A DNA stretch of 64,000 nt from Acidithiobacillus sp. (GCA_028697715.1 JAQVDS010000007.1:1-64000), one strand, 5' to 3'; numbered from the stretch's first letter, positions 52,617-61,559 are shown. The notes: generated by a model from the sequence alone, not told the origin. Made by a program: numbers and translations.

Positions 52617-54323
52617 ATGCGCGCTAGTCAATTCTTTCTTCCCACCCTCAAGGAAACCCCAGCGGAAGCCGAGCTCATCAGCCATCAGATGCTGCTGCGC
52701 GGCGGTTTCATCCGCCGCCTCGCTTCGGGCCTCTACACCTGGCTGCCGCTGGGCCTGCGCGTACTGCGCAAGGTGGAGGCGGTAGTACGCGAGGAGATGG
52801 AACGCGCTGGTGCTCAGGAAGTGCTGATGCCAGTGGTACAACCGGCAGAGCTGTGGCAGGAGTCGGGGCGCTGGGAACTCTATGGCCCCGAGCTGTTGCG
52901 CCTAAAAGATCGCCATCAACGCGATTTCTGCCTGGGACCGACCCACGAGGAGGTGATCAGCGATCTGGCGCGGCGGGAGATCCGCTCCTATCGACAACTA
53001 CCGCTGAACCTGTATCAAGTGCAGACGAAGTTCCGCGATGAGATTCGTCCGCGCTTTGGACTCATGCGTGCACGCGAGTTCATCATGAAAGATGCCTATT
53101 CCTTTCACATCGATCAAGACTCCCTGAGGGCCACCTATCAGGAAATGTACGACGCCTACCACCACATCTTTACGCGCCTGGGCCTGGAATTTCGCGCCGT
53201 CGATGCCGATTCCGGGGCCATCGGTGGTAAGGCCTCCCATGAATTCCATGTGTTGGCGGATTCCGGAGAAGATGCCATCGTGCATTGCTCGGCCTGCAAC
53301 TACGCGGCCAATCAGGAGCTGGCTCGTAGCCGTCCGCTGCCGGACAGCAGCGATCCCCTTCTACCTGCCGAGCAACGGGCTACTCCGGGGATTCGCACGG
53401 TAGAAGAACAGGCGAAGATGCTCGGCGTCAGTCCTGCTCAGGTGGTCAAGAGTCTTCTGGTCTTTGCCGATGACAAACCCATGCTGCTTCTGCTACGGGG
53501 AGATGATGAGCTGAACCTGATCAAGGCGGCGCGTGTGCTGGACGCGGACACACTACGCCTCGCCAGCGCCGAAGAGACCCAGGAGCTGCTCGGCGTGCCC
53601 TTTGGCTTTCTCGGCCCCAAGGACTTGCCGGCCCCCCTGCCCATCGTCGCGGACCAGCGGGTTCTAGTCCTGCGCAACTTCAGTACGGGCGCCAACATTG
53701 GCGGACAGCACTGGCTGAATCTCAATTGGGAACGCGATCTGCCGCACCCACAAGCAGCGGACCTCCGTAATGTTCAGGTAGGGGATGCCTGTCCGCACTG
53801 TGCCACGGGTAGCCTGGGCATTCGCCGCGGCATCGAGGTGGGGCACGTTTTTCAGCTGGGCACCCGCTACAGCGAGAAGCTGGGCGTACGCGTCCTCAAT
53901 GAGTCCGGGAAAGAGCAGGTCGTGCTCATGGGCTGCTATGGCATTGGTGTATCGCGCATCGTCGCTGCCGCTGTCGAACAGAATTTTGACGAACGTGGCA
54001 TCTGCTGGCCACCCGCCATGGCGCCCTTTGACGTTGGCATCGTCGCCATCCAGGCCAAGAAATCGCCGGCGGTGCTGGCAGCCGCCGAAGCGATGATGGC
54101 GCAGCTCGAGGCAAAAGGACTGCAAGTCTTCCTCGATGACCGCGACGAACGTCCGGGGGTACAGTTTGCGACTATGGACCTGATTGGCCTGCCCCATCGC
54201 CTAGTCATCAGTGAAAAGACTCTGGCGCAGAGTCTGTGGGAATACCGCGGCCGCCGCGACAGTGAAAATCGCCTGCTCAGCGAAGCAGAGGTGCTGAGCA
54301 TCCTGCAAGGAGAACCCAGATGA
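52617..54323 (+). CDS. proS: Prolyl-tRNA synthetase (bacterial type with editing domain)
   Basis: A 568-residue class II synthetase charging tRNA-Pro. It starts MRASQFFLPTLKETPAEAEL, followed by ISHQMLLRGGFIRRLASGLY. Motif 2 lies in RDEIRPRFGLMRAREFIMKD. A YbaK-like editing insertion (about residues 230-390, with RTVEEQAKMLGVSPAQVVKS) removes mischarged alanine. Motif 3 and the anticodon-binding domain follow (MGCYGIGVSRIVAAAVEQN). The start at 52617 gives the family N-terminus. The stop overlaps uspA by 4 bases. Confidence 0.95.
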   Translation: MRASQFFLPTLKETPAEAELISHQMLLRGGFIRRLASGLYTWLPLGLRVLRKVEAVVREEMERAGAQEVLMPVVQPAELWQESGRWELYGPELLRLKDRHQRDFCLGPTHEEVISDLARREIRSYRQLPLNLYQVQTKFRDEIRPRFGLMRAREFIMKDAYSFHIDQDSLRATYQEMYDAYHHIFTRLGLEFRAVDADSGAIGGKASHEFHVLADSGEDAIVHCSACNYAANQELARSRPLPDSSDPLLPAEQRATPGIRTVEEQAKMLGVSPAQVVKSLLVFADDKPMLLLLRGDDELNLIKAARVLDADTLRLASAEETQELLGVPFGFLGPKDLPAPLPIVADQRVLVLRNFSTGANIGGQHWLNLNWERDLPHPQAADLRNVQVGDACPHCATGSLGIRRGIEVGHVFQLGTRYSEKLGVRVLNESGKEQVVLMGCYGIGVSRIVAAAVEQNFDERGICWPPAMAPFDVGIVAIQAKKSPAVLAAAEAMMAQLEAKGLQVFLDDRDERPGVQFATMDLIGLPHRLVISEKTLAQSLWEYRGRRDSENRLLSEAEVLSILQGEPR

Positions 54324-54769
54324 GCTACCACAAAATCCTCGTCGCCGTCGATTTCAGCGGAATGGCCAGCACGGTCCTTGCGCACGCAGGCGAGGAGGCG
54401 CGCCTGCATCAGGCCGAGCTCACCCTGCTGCACATCCTTGATACCCAGATCATGGACCTGCAGCTTCCGGAGGAGCTGCTACCGAGTTCTCTGGAGATGA
54501 TGCAGCGCCTGCGTTCGTTGGCGCAGGAACGACTGGATGCCCTGCAAAAATCCACCAGTGTTCCGAGCCACGGTTTACTTCTCGAAAAAGCGGGTGGCAT
54601 TGGCCGGAATATCTGCGAATATGCGGCAGAAGGGGGATATAACCTGATCGTCATCGGCAGTCAGGAGCAAGGGGCGATTGGTCGCCTACTATTGGGTTCC
54701 GTGGCCAGTGCCGTGGTCCACCACGCACACTGTCCGGTACTGGTGGTCAAGGCTCCTGCAGCCGCTTAG
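54320..54769 (+). CDS. Universal stress protein (UspA family)
   Basis: A 149-residue UspA-fold protein: KILVAVDFSG at the N-terminus and the nucleotide-binding GSQEQGAIGRLLLGSVASAV near the C-terminus (G-x2-…-G-x9-GS type), ending CPVLVVK. An ATP-binding subtype is suggested by this motif. It is coupled to proS by ATGA. Its end overlaps the convergent lipoprotein gene by 4 bases. Confidence 0.9.
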   Translation: MSYHKILVAVDFSGMASTVLAHAGEEARLHQAELTLLHILDTQIMDLQLPEELLPSSLEMMQRLRSLAQERLDALQKSTSVPSHGLLLEKAGGIGRNICEYAAEGGYNLIVIGSQEQGAIGRLLLGSVASAVVHHAHCPVLVVKAPAAA

Positions 54770-55401
54770 TCTGCGGCGGGACTGTGTTGCGCCGCCCAAT
54801 CGCCGATCTGCGCCACCAGCTCCTGAGCGGCCCGGTTCATGGCAGTGGCACCCGCAGCGGGTCCAGTACTTGGCAAAGGTGCTTGGACGGCAAAACTTTT
54901 CTGCGCCAGAACGCGATAGCCCCGAGCGGCCAGCAGGGTAGCGGTACAGGAGATCTGCGCCTCGCCCGCCGTGGCATTGCTGTAATGCACGGTAAAGTCT
55001 TGCAGCCCCAATTGCAGCAGCAAGGCCGGACGGCCCGCCTGCGCCGGCCCCAGGACGGCGCGCCAGTCGCCCTGCTGTCGCAGACGTTGGCTCAGTAACA
55101 GGGTCAGCATCTGGCCCGGCGCCGCCGCCCAGCGCGCATCGTTATAGGGTCGCAGGGCCTGGGGACTGGCATACTGCAAACGGTAGAGGTACTCCTCGCC
55201 CGCCAACCAGCTCGGCGCCGTGACGGCTTCCAGACGCAACACGCCGGCCTGGTGTTGCCTCACGGGCTGAGTATCCGGCGCAGCAGTCAAGGCGTACGGC
55301 TGCTGCCAGGCCGGCGCACTGGCACAAGCCGCCAGGGCCAAGCTTGTCGACGCCAGCGCACTGCCCACGAAAACGCGCCAGAAACTTGACTTTCCCTTCA
55401 T
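54766..55401 (-). CDS. PqiC-like ABC transport auxiliary lipoprotein
   Basis: A 211-residue lipoprotein with signal peptide and lipobox (SLALAAC, Cys at about residue 26). The mature part matches the PqiC/YmbA-type auxiliary component: LRLEAVTAPSWLAGEEYLYRL, NDARWAAAPGQMLTLLLSQR and the periplasmic beta-sandwich. Partners are MCE proteins in lipid transport between membranes. It is coupled to the MCE gene by an ATGA overlap. Confidence 0.82.
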   Translation of the reverse strand: MKGKSSFWRVFVGSALASTSLALAACASAPAWQQPYALTAAPDTQPVRQHQAGVLRLEAVTAPSWLAGEEYLYRLQYASPQALRPYNDARWAAAPGQMLTLLLSQRLRQQGDWRAVLGPAQAGRPALLLQLGLQDFTVHYSNATAGEAQISCTATLLAARGYRVLAQKSFAVQAPLPSTGPAAGATAMNRAAQELVAQIGDWAAQHSPAAD

Positions 55402-56336
55402 GAGTTTCCCCCGGCAAAGCCCGACTGTCCCGGACCGGGCGGCGGTGCTCCACGCCCATACAGGAGCGATTGCGGGTTTTGCCGCAATTCACGACTCAGG
55501 GCGCCCAAGTCCTGACTGCTTTGCAATAGACTCTGCGTCAGGGCATTGAGCTGCGGGAGCGTCTGATCATTGAGGACGGCGAAACTCTGCTGACCGGAAC
55601 TCGCTAACTGGTGCAAGGCGACACTGGTACCGTTGAGCTGTTGCAAAGGTGCCTTGGCGGCAAGTGCCAGATCATCCAGGTGACGCACGAGTTGCTGACT
55701 GGACTGCATGGTCGAGCGTGTCGCGGCGATGGTCGACGGCAACTCCCGCAGAGCTGGCTGTAAAGCGGCCTCCAGCTCGGCCAGCTCAGCGCTGGCCTGG
55801 TCCAGGTGCCGCAAGGTCGCCGTGAAGTGCTTGCGGTTCTCCTCATCGAGGAGGTCGTTCATGCGCAAGGCCAATTCATTGCCCTGCTTGACCAGGGATT
55901 CGCCACTGCGGGATAGCACCTGAATGAAACTGGGATGCATCGGAATGTCGGGAACCTGCCCTGGCGCATGCGCCAGCGGAGAAAAATCCGTGCCGGCATC
56001 GTTGAGCGACAAATAGCTCAGTCCCGTCACCCCCTGCGGTTCCAACTCGGCAAAGGTCGCTTTGGTGATGGGGGTATTGGCGTCGACACTGACTTGCACT
56101 CGCACCATACGCGGATTGCGTGGATCGAAACCAATGGACTTCACCTCGCCCACGCGCACGCCTTTGAAACGCACCGGCGCTTGCACCGTAAGACCCGTCA
56201 CACTGTACGGGGAGATGACATTGTAAAGCTTGCCGACCGGCGCTGAATGGTGCATCCAGAGTCCGGCCACCGTGAGTGCTGCCCCTAACACGACAACGAA
56301 GACCAAGGCAATCAAAGCGTGCGCCCGACTTTCCAA
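55398..56336 (-). CDS. MCE-domain lipid transport protein (MlaD/PqiB type)
   Basis: A 312-residue protein with an N-terminal membrane anchor (ALIALVFVVVLGAALTVAGL), one MCE domain (about residues 38-120: YSVTGLTVQAPVRFKGVRVG and LEPQGVTGLSYLSLN), and a long helical tail to about residue 290 ending in a Gly/Pro-rich stretch. It works in phospholipid trafficking. The ATPase and permease genes that usually accompany it are not next to it, so the transporter core must be elsewhere or be lost. Confidence 0.85.
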   Translation of the reverse strand: MESRAHALIALVFVVVLGAALTVAGLWMHHSAPVGKLYNVISPYSVTGLTVQAPVRFKGVRVGEVKSIGFDPRNPRMVRVQVSVDANTPITKATFAELEPQGVTGLSYLSLNDAGTDFSPLAHAPGQVPDIPMHPSFIQVLSRSGESLVKQGNELALRMNDLLDEENRKHFTATLRHLDQASAELAELEAALQPALRELPSTIAATRSTMQSSQQLVRHLDDLALAAKAPLQQLNGTSVALHQLASSGQQSFAVLNDQTLPQLNALTQSLLQSSQDLGALSRELRQNPQSLLYGRGAPPPGPGQSGFAGGNS

Positions 56337-56355
56337 TGATCGACCCCCGGAAAAA

Positions 56356-56384
56356 TTGACTTGCCCTAGACGGCGTGCCTAAAT
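56356..56384 (+). promoter_or_regulatory. Candidate pcm promoter
   Basis: TTGACT (56356-56361), 17-base spacer, CTAAAT (56379-56384), in the 64-base gap between the divergent MCE and pcm genes. The leader would be only about 10 bases to the first ATG or 19 to the second. Confidence 0.5.
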
Positions 56385-56400
56385 GTAGCAGGTATTTTGG

Positions 56401-57060
56401 ATGATTCCCATGCACTTCGACAGCCTTCGCCAAACCATGATCGACACCCAGATTCGCACCTGGGATGTTCTTGACCCCGAAGTTCTGCAAGTTCTGCAAC
56501 GCGTCAAGCGGGAACAGTTCGTGCCTACGCAGCTGCAGGAGCTCGCCTTCGCCGACTTTGAAATCCCCTTGGGGCACGGCGAACGAATGTGGACACCAAA
56601 GATGGAAGCACGGGTTTTGCAGGAGCTGGAAATTCGCCCGCAAGACCAGATCCTCGAAGTTGGCACCGGTAGTGGCTACTTTACCGCCCTGTTGGCCAGT
56701 ATGGGCAAGCTCGTCCATAGCGTTGATGATCGCGCCGATTTCATTCACGCCGCCGAAGGGCGTCTGCAAATGCAGGGCGTTACCAATGTACATCTCCACG
56801 TGGGTGATGCTTCGGGCGGCTGGGCCGCATCCGGCTCTTGCGACGTTATCGTCCTGACCGGTTCTCTCCCGCAGCTCCCCAAGGCCTTTCTCGAGCAGTT
56901 GAACCCCGGCGGGCGCCTCCTCGCCATCCTCGGCGAGTCTCCACTTTGCAAGGTGCGCCGCTATCGCCGCGCCGCCAACGGCAGCCTGGGTAGCAAGGAC
57001 CTGTTTGAAACGGATATCCCCGCGCTACGCCACCCCACCAACAAGAAATTCCAGTTCTGA
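56401..57060 (+). CDS. pcm: Protein-L-isoaspartate O-methyltransferase
   Basis: A 219-residue PCMT-family methyltransferase. The SAM-binding block is ILEVGTGSGYFTALLASMGK, preceded by the family-typical MIDTQIRTWDVLDPEVL and MWTPKMEARVLQELEI and followed by LNPGGRLLAILG. The protein may act in repair of aged proteins, although this subgroup (starting FDSLRQTMIDTQIR) has also been annotated simply as PCMT-like. The ATG at 56410 is an alternative start. It is 2 bases from the next gene. Confidence 0.85.
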   Translation: MIPMHFDSLRQTMIDTQIRTWDVLDPEVLQVLQRVKREQFVPTQLQELAFADFEIPLGHGERMWTPKMEARVLQELEIRPQDQILEVGTGSGYFTALLASMGKLVHSVDDRADFIHAAEGRLQMQGVTNVHLHVGDASGGWAASGSCDVIVLTGSLPQLPKAFLEQLNPGGRLLAILGESPLCKVRRYRRAANGSLGSKDLFETDIPALRHPTNKKFQF

Positions 57061-57062
57061 AG

Positions 57063-57605
57063 ATGCGGGTTCGGGCAGCACGCAGCCTCATCCTGGCCAT
57101 CGACCTGCAGGACAAGCTACTGGCCATGCTGGGGGACGAACGCAAGGAAACACTCTTGCACAACGTCCGTCGCTTCCTGAACAGTGCCAGAGCCTTGGAC
57201 CTTCCCATTCTGCTCTCGGCCCAATATCCTATAGGGCTCGGCGCGATCGATCCCAGCCTCCACGATTTCGGTCCGACGTTCGAGAAAACCGAGTTCTCCT
57301 GTCATGCCAACCCCGCCTTGCGCAATGCCCTGCGTTCCCGGCTGGATCGCCGGCAGATCTGCCTGCTGGGAGTAGAAACCCACATCTGCGTGCTGCAAAC
57401 GGCCCTTGACCTGCAGGCCCAGGGCTGGCACGTGCTTGTCCCCATCGATGCGGTAGCCAGTCGCGAGCCCCGGCAGAGCGAGTGGGCACTCGAACGTCTG
57501 CGCCATGCCGGTGTCATCCTCAGCAGTACCGAATCCATCTTCTATGAATGGATGGAGGACGCCGCCGATCCACGCTTTCGCCAACTGGCGCCCGCCTGGC
57601 GCTGA
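57063..57605 (+). CDS. Isochorismatase-like cysteine hydrolase
   Basis: A 180-residue hydrolase. The Asp-Lys-Cys triad is visible: Asp in LILAIDLQDKLL, Lys in FEKTEFSCHANP and Cys in LLGVETHICVLQTALDLQ. The ycaC/nicotinamidase-like group acts on amides or related esters. It is compact and probably cotranscribed with pcm and the M61 gene. Substrate unknown. Confidence 0.85.
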   Translation: MRVRAARSLILAIDLQDKLLAMLGDERKETLLHNVRRFLNSARALDLPILLSAQYPIGLGAIDPSLHDFGPTFEKTEFSCHANPALRNALRSRLDRRQICLLGVETHICVLQTALDLQAQGWHVLVPIDAVASREPRQSEWALERLRHAGVILSSTESIFYEWMEDAADPRFRQLAPAWR

Positions 57606-57612
57606 GGCATTC

Positions 57613-59376
57613 ATGAATCTGCAATACCATATCCGTCTTCAAGAAAATGCCCACCTGATTCAGGTAGATCTGCACCTTGCCGAGCCCGACCCAGACGGTC
57701 AGATTCTCGCCCTGCCCGCCTGGGTACCCGGCAGTTATACCATCCGTGATCTCGCCCGCCACATCGTCAGCATGCGGGCAACGGCGGGCGGACGGAAATT
57801 GCCGGTGGAAAAATTCCGCAAGGATCACTGGCGCCTGGCTCCCTGTAACGGCCCGGTAACCATTTCCTACCAGGTTTATGCCTTTGACCGATCAGTGCGC
57901 ACTGCCTATCTCGATGACCGGGGCGGGTTCTTCAATGGCCCGGCAGTATTTCTGCGGGTACTTGGTCAGGAGCAGCAAGAACATACCTTGCAAATCAGCG
58001 GTCCCGCCGACTGGCAACTGGCCACCAGCATGGAAGCGATCTCTGACAGCGCGTGGTCCTGGGGCGAGTTTCGCGCCCCCGACTACCGCAGCTTCTGCAA
58101 TCATCCCTTGCTCTTCGGCCCCCTGCATCGGGTGGATTTCTGTGCCGGAGAATTACCTCATCACCTCGCTCTGTTGGGCCACGACAACCCAGAGTTACTC
58201 CGCCTGGGCGAGGATCTTGCCAGAATCTGTGCTTGCCAGCAGCAGTTCTGGGGCGGCAGCCCCTTCTCGCGCTATCATTTTCTGTGCATGTGTGGGCAAA
58301 ACGCCTATGGTGGCCTCGAGCACTCGGCATCCTCTGCCCTGTTGTGCAACCGTAGTGATCTCGACGGCACGGATCCCAAAGGCTACCGTCAGTTTCTTGG
58401 ACTCGCCAGCCACGAGTATTTTCATTCCTGGCTGGTCCAGGGTATCCGTCCGGCGGCATGGAGTGACAGCTTCTGGGAAACAGAGATAATCAGTCGCGAT
58501 CTCTGGGTCTTCGAGGGTATCACTTCCTACTACGACAGCCTGCTTCTGTGTCGCGCAGGCCTATGGTCTCCGGCACAATACCTCGAAGAACTGGGACAGG
58601 AAATCACTCGCCTCGCCCGGCGTCCCGGGGAAAGCTATCAGAGCCTGGCCGAATCCAGCGCCGACGCCTGGACCAAGCTCTATCATCCGCATCCATCCGC
58701 GGCCAACTTCGAGATCAGCTATTACAACAAGGGCGCCCTTGCCGCCCTCTGTCTCGACGCGCGGCTGCGGCAGCGTGGCTCCAGCCTCGACGCGTTTCTG
58801 CGCCGACTCTGGCAAGACTATGGAGAAAGGCAGCGGTCCCTGCCAGAAGGCGAAATTTTTGCCCTCCTCAAGCCTGTCCTGGGAAATGCTGGGGTCGACG
58901 AAGTGCGACAGTGGGTTGCCGAAGCGCAGCCCCTGCCCCTGCAAGAATGCCTGCAGATTCTGGGTGTTGATCTGCTCTGGCGTGCCGCCCGCGACGAGCA
59001 GGACCGTGGCGGTGTGGAAACGGAAGGTCGACGCTCCGATCTCGGTGCAAACTGGGAAAAGGCAGCGATTGGCGTGGAACTGACTTTCGTGCGTGCTGGC
59101 GGAGCGGCGGAACAGGCTGGTCTTTGTCCGGGGGACCGTCTGCTGGCCCTGGACGGAGAGGAAATCTTGGCCGAGCGTCTGCAGTCCCAAATCGATCGAC
59201 TGACTCCAGGAATCCCTCGGCACCTGCACTTTCTGCGCGATGGCAGGATGCGCGAGTGCGACTGCATTCTGCTTGTTCCCCCGCTGGATACTGCCTATCT
59301 ACAGATCGGCGATGGCGGAAACCAGCGCTGCAGCGACTGGCTCAGTGGGGCTTCAGCAGCTCAATCCGCGGGGTAG
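57613..59376 (+). CDS. M61-family metallopeptidase with PDZ domain
   Basis: A 587-residue M61 (glycyl aminopeptidase-like) enzyme: N-terminal beta-domain (about residues 1-170), zinc-binding HEYFHSW near residue 275 (HExxH), ISRDLWVFEGITSYYDSLLL with the second Glu, and a C-terminal PDZ (RAGGAAEQAGLCPGDRLLAL). No signal peptide is obvious, so it may be cytoplasmic. The upstream frame to 57505 lies in the previous gene; ATG 57613 is chosen. The 3' end overlaps the convergent ymdB by 16 bases. Confidence 0.9.
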   Translation: MNLQYHIRLQENAHLIQVDLHLAEPDPDGQILALPAWVPGSYTIRDLARHIVSMRATAGGRKLPVEKFRKDHWRLAPCNGPVTISYQVYAFDRSVRTAYLDDRGGFFNGPAVFLRVLGQEQQEHTLQISGPADWQLATSMEAISDSAWSWGEFRAPDYRSFCNHPLLFGPLHRVDFCAGELPHHLALLGHDNPELLRLGEDLARICACQQQFWGGSPFSRYHFLCMCGQNAYGGLEHSASSALLCNRSDLDGTDPKGYRQFLGLASHEYFHSWLVQGIRPAAWSDSFWETEIISRDLWVFEGITSYYDSLLLCRAGLWSPAQYLEELGQEITRLARRPGESYQSLAESSADAWTKLYHPHPSAANFEISYYNKGALAALCLDARLRQRGSSLDAFLRRLWQDYGERQRSLPEGEIFALLKPVLGNAGVDEVRQWVAEAQPLPLQECLQILGVDLLWRAARDEQDRGGVETEGRRSDLGANWEKAAIGVELTFVRAGGAAEQAGLCPGDRLLALDGEEILAERLQSQIDRLTPGIPRHLHFLRDGRMRECDCILLVPPLDTAYLQIGDGGNQRCSDWLSGASAAQSAG

Positions 59377-60155
59377 CCCCGGCGAATCCGCTCCACCTGC
59401 ACTGCCTTCCCCGTCTCGGTGTCGATTTCTGCCAGCAGACCACAGAGGCTCGCCACGCCATCGACCACCGGCGCCTTGGCAGGCATAGCGTCGATGAATC
59501 GGCGTTTGGCAATTTCCCGATCCACGCCGATGATCGAATCGTAACAACCGCACATGCCGGCGTCACTTTGATAAGCCATACCCCCGGGGAACACCCGCTC
59601 GTCCGCCGTAGGAACATGGGTATGGCTACCGACCGCCATGCTGACTCTGCCGTCCAGATGCCAGGCAAGGGCATATTTTTCGCTGGTGGCCTCCGCGTGC
59701 AAATCGACGAGGATCACATCACAGCCGGCTAGTTCGTCGCCCAGGGCGACGTCCGCGGCACGGAAGGGACAATCGTAGAGCGGATGCATGAACAGGCGCC
59801 CCATGAGGTTGAGCACGCCGAGGCGCCAGCCATTTTTTTCGATCCGCAGTGCTCCGCGCCCCGGCGTACCGGGAGGTGCGTTATAAGGACGAAGTAGACG
59901 CGGCTCCTCCACAATAAAGCTGATCGTTTCTTTTTGATCCCAAACATGATTTCCCGCTGTGACCGCATCGATGCCCCAGGCGAAAAACTCGTCCAGGATC
60001 TTGCGCGTGATTCCCGCACCACCAGCGGCATTTTCGCCATTGACCACTACCGCATCCAGAGCTTTTTCCACGCGCAGATCGGCCAGCCCTTGCTGCAAGG
60101 CACGGCGTCCAGGCGCTCCCATCACGTCGCCCGCAAAGAAGATTCGTACGTTCAT
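59361..60155 (-). CDS. ymdB: YmdB-family metallophosphoesterase
   Basis: A 264-residue protein of the TIGR00282/YmdB family, cyclic nucleotide and related phosphodiesterases. The metal site residues are in FAGDVMGAPGR, VVNGENAAGGAGIT, AGNHVWDQKE, ILVDLHAEATSEK and VGSHTHVPTADER. The start at 60155 is the family N-terminus and overlaps the ygfA stop by 4 bases (ATGA). Confidence 0.92.
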   Translation of the reverse strand: MNVRIFFAGDVMGAPGRRALQQGLADLRVEKALDAVVVNGENAAGGAGITRKILDEFFAWGIDAVTAGNHVWDQKETISFIVEEPRLLRPYNAPPGTPGRGALRIEKNGWRLGVLNLMGRLFMHPLYDCPFRAADVALGDELAGCDVILVDLHAEATSEKYALAWHLDGRVSMAVGSHTHVPTADERVFPGGMAYQSDAGMCGCYDSIIGVDREIAKRRFIDAMPAKAPVVDGVASLCGLLAEIDTETGKAVQVERIRRGYPAD

Positions 60156-60748
60156 CGTCGAAAACTCCGGTATTCTCGTTCCGTAGCAATGGCATCCAGC
60201 GGGATATCCCATGGCTCCGTCGGCAATTCTCGCACTTCCTGAAAGGCGTGGGCTACCCCCACCAGACGGGGGCGACGCCAGTGACGGCGATGCCGCAATG
60301 CTGCCAGGCTGCGATCATAGAAGCCTCCCCCCATACCCAGGCGTTGGCCAGTGGCATCGAAGGCGACCAACGGCAACAACAACAGGTCCAGCTCTGCGGC
60401 GGATTTCCAGTAACGACGCGGCACCTCGGGCTCGGGGATTCCCAGACGGTTTTTGCTGAGGGTTGTACCTACGGAAAACGGCGCAAAACGCAACTCAGTC
60501 GCATGCAAGCCAGCCAGAACGGGGAGAAAGAACCGTTGGCGATGCGACCATGGTAGTTGCAGGATAGGCAGGGCACCAATCTCCCCGCGCATGGGCCAAT
60601 ATAAAGCAATGGTACGCGCCTTGCGGAGAATCGGGGAATTTCGCAATTGGCGAAGCAGGCCACCCTCCGCTTGACGGAGATCGGCGGCACTCAGGGCCGC
60701 GCGGCGTTGCCGCATGCTACGACGAATATCGATTTTGGATACCGACAA
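60152..60748 (-). CDS. ygfA: 5-formyltetrahydrofolate cyclo-ligase
   Basis: A 198-residue enzyme that converts 5-formyl-THF to 5,10-methenyl-THF with ATP. It has IALYWPMRGEIG, PEPEVPRRYWKSA, LLLPLVAFDATGQRLGMGGG and YDRSLAAL. Linkage to 6S RNA is conserved across proteobacteria. The TTG at 60748 has GGGGAG 7 bases before it, inside the 3' stem of 6S RNA. The ATG at 60715 (MRQRRAALS, matching the E. coli N-terminus) is an alternative without a ribosome-binding site. Confidence 0.92.
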   Translation of the reverse strand: MSVSKIDIRRSMRQRRAALSAADLRQAEGGLLRQLRNSPILRKARTIALYWPMRGEIGALPILQLPWSHRQRFFLPVLAGLHATELRFAPFSVGTTLSKNRLGIPEPEVPRRYWKSAAELDLLLLPLVAFDATGQRLGMGGGFYDRSLAALRHRRHWRRPRLVGVAHAFQEVRELPTEPWDIPLDAIATEREYRSFRR

Positions 60749-60755
60749 AGAAAAA

Positions 60756-60937
60756 CTCCCCGCTTGGGTCGTGGCGCCCGCTATCCCACGAACCTGATGA
60801 CCAGGTCGGGAGCCCGGGAATCGTATCAGGCTACTCCGCAGCGGAGCGGCACACCAACGATATGGACCAAGGCCCCCTGGATAGACAATGTTGGTTCAGG
60901 AAATATCCCGGAACCACGAGCCCCGCAGGGAGTAGCT
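60756..60937 (-). ncRNA. ssrS: 6S RNA
   Basis: The roughly 180-base region between zapA and ygfA has the conserved position and secondary structure of 6S RNA, the RNA that binds sigma-70 RNA polymerase. The closing stem is formed by CTCCCTGCGGGGCTCGTGG (60932-60914) and CCACGACCCAAGCGGGGAG (60774-60756), pairing in blocks (TCGTGG with CCACGA, CTCCC with GGGAG). A central part has GCCGCTCCGCTGCGGAGTAG. The 5' end is approximate and almost at the zapA stop, so any dedicated promoter must lie within zapA. Confidence 0.82.
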
Positions 60938-60942
60938 CCAAG

Positions 60943-61260
60943 CTACTCCGCGCCCTGACCCATGTCAACCAAGTTCTGCAATCGGGCAGTCACGGTCTCC
61001 AGAGTGTTCTGCGCCTGTTGCAATTCACCCTGGCTGCGCTGCAGGTCGGCAGCGAGATTCAACGCAACCATGAGCAGGGCGCGCTCCCTTTGGACGCCCA
61101 CGCCCTGACGCACCTTGGCTGCCTGCAAACGCTCCTGCAGCGTGACAATGGCCTGCCCAAGCAGATTCCGTTCCTCGGGCGAGCAGGTGATTTGATAGGA
61201 CTGATTGAGAAACTCTGCGGCGATCAGCTCGCGCGCATCGGCGGCATTGCCCTGACTCAT
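60943..61260 (-). CDS. zapA: Cell division protein ZapA
   Basis: A 105-residue ZapA: an N-terminal beta region (FLNQSYQITCSPEERNLL), the ALLMVALNLAADL helix, and a C-terminal coiled coil. It stabilises FtsZ filaments at midcell. The gene lies directly upstream of 6S RNA, as in E. coli. Its start overlaps the upstream gene by 4 bases (ATGA). Confidence 0.92.
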   Translation of the reverse strand: MSQGNAADARELIAAEFLNQSYQITCSPEERNLLGQAIVTLQERLQAAKVRQGVGVQRERALLMVALNLAADLQRSQGELQQAQNTLETVTARLQNLVDMGQGAE

Positions 61261-61457
61261 CGCTGATACTCTTCCCGTTCCCAGATGGAGATTTGCTCCA
61301 GTAGCCGATCCAGACGCTCGCGAATGTCTTGCTGCTGCCGACGAAGCTGCAGATTTTCTGCCTCCAGGATCTCTTTTTCCCGACGTAGCCGCGCAAGCTC
61401 GGCAATCTGACCCACTCCCCGCACCTGGCGGCGCAGAGCGTGATAATCGAGTATCAT
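61257..61457 (-). CDS. ZapB-like / TIGR02449 coiled-coil protein
   Basis: A 66-residue, almost wholly coiled-coil protein (ELARLRREKEILEAENLQLR), of the TIGR02449 type found ahead of zapA. The open frame reaches 61559, but the ATG at 61457 fits the usual size. A role in division with ZapA is likely from linkage, not proven. Confidence 0.78.
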   Translation of the reverse strand: MILDYHALRRQVRGVGQIAELARLRREKEILEAENLQLRRQQQDIRERLDRLLEQISIWEREEYQR

Positions 61458-61530
61458 GGCTTCGACTTGACCCAGGAGAAATTCGACCCGAGATTCCCGC
61501 ACGCTTACCCCCGGCTTCCGTGTGGCAAGG

Positions 61531-61559
61531 AGTGTACGAAGGGCGGCAGGCATTTGCAA
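61531..61559 (-). promoter_or_regulatory. Candidate promoter of the zapB-like/zapA/ssrS/ygfA/ymdB run
   Basis: On the minus strand, TTGCAA (61559-61554), 17-base spacer, TACACT (61536-61531). It lies in the 114-base gap shared with the divergent mrdA gene. Confidence 0.55.

Noticed and set aside
52617-54323. T-box or other leader riboswitch for proS
   Set aside because: The promoter-like hexamers lie almost at the start codon and no specifier or antiterminator structure is visible; T-boxes are also not expected in this kind of organism.
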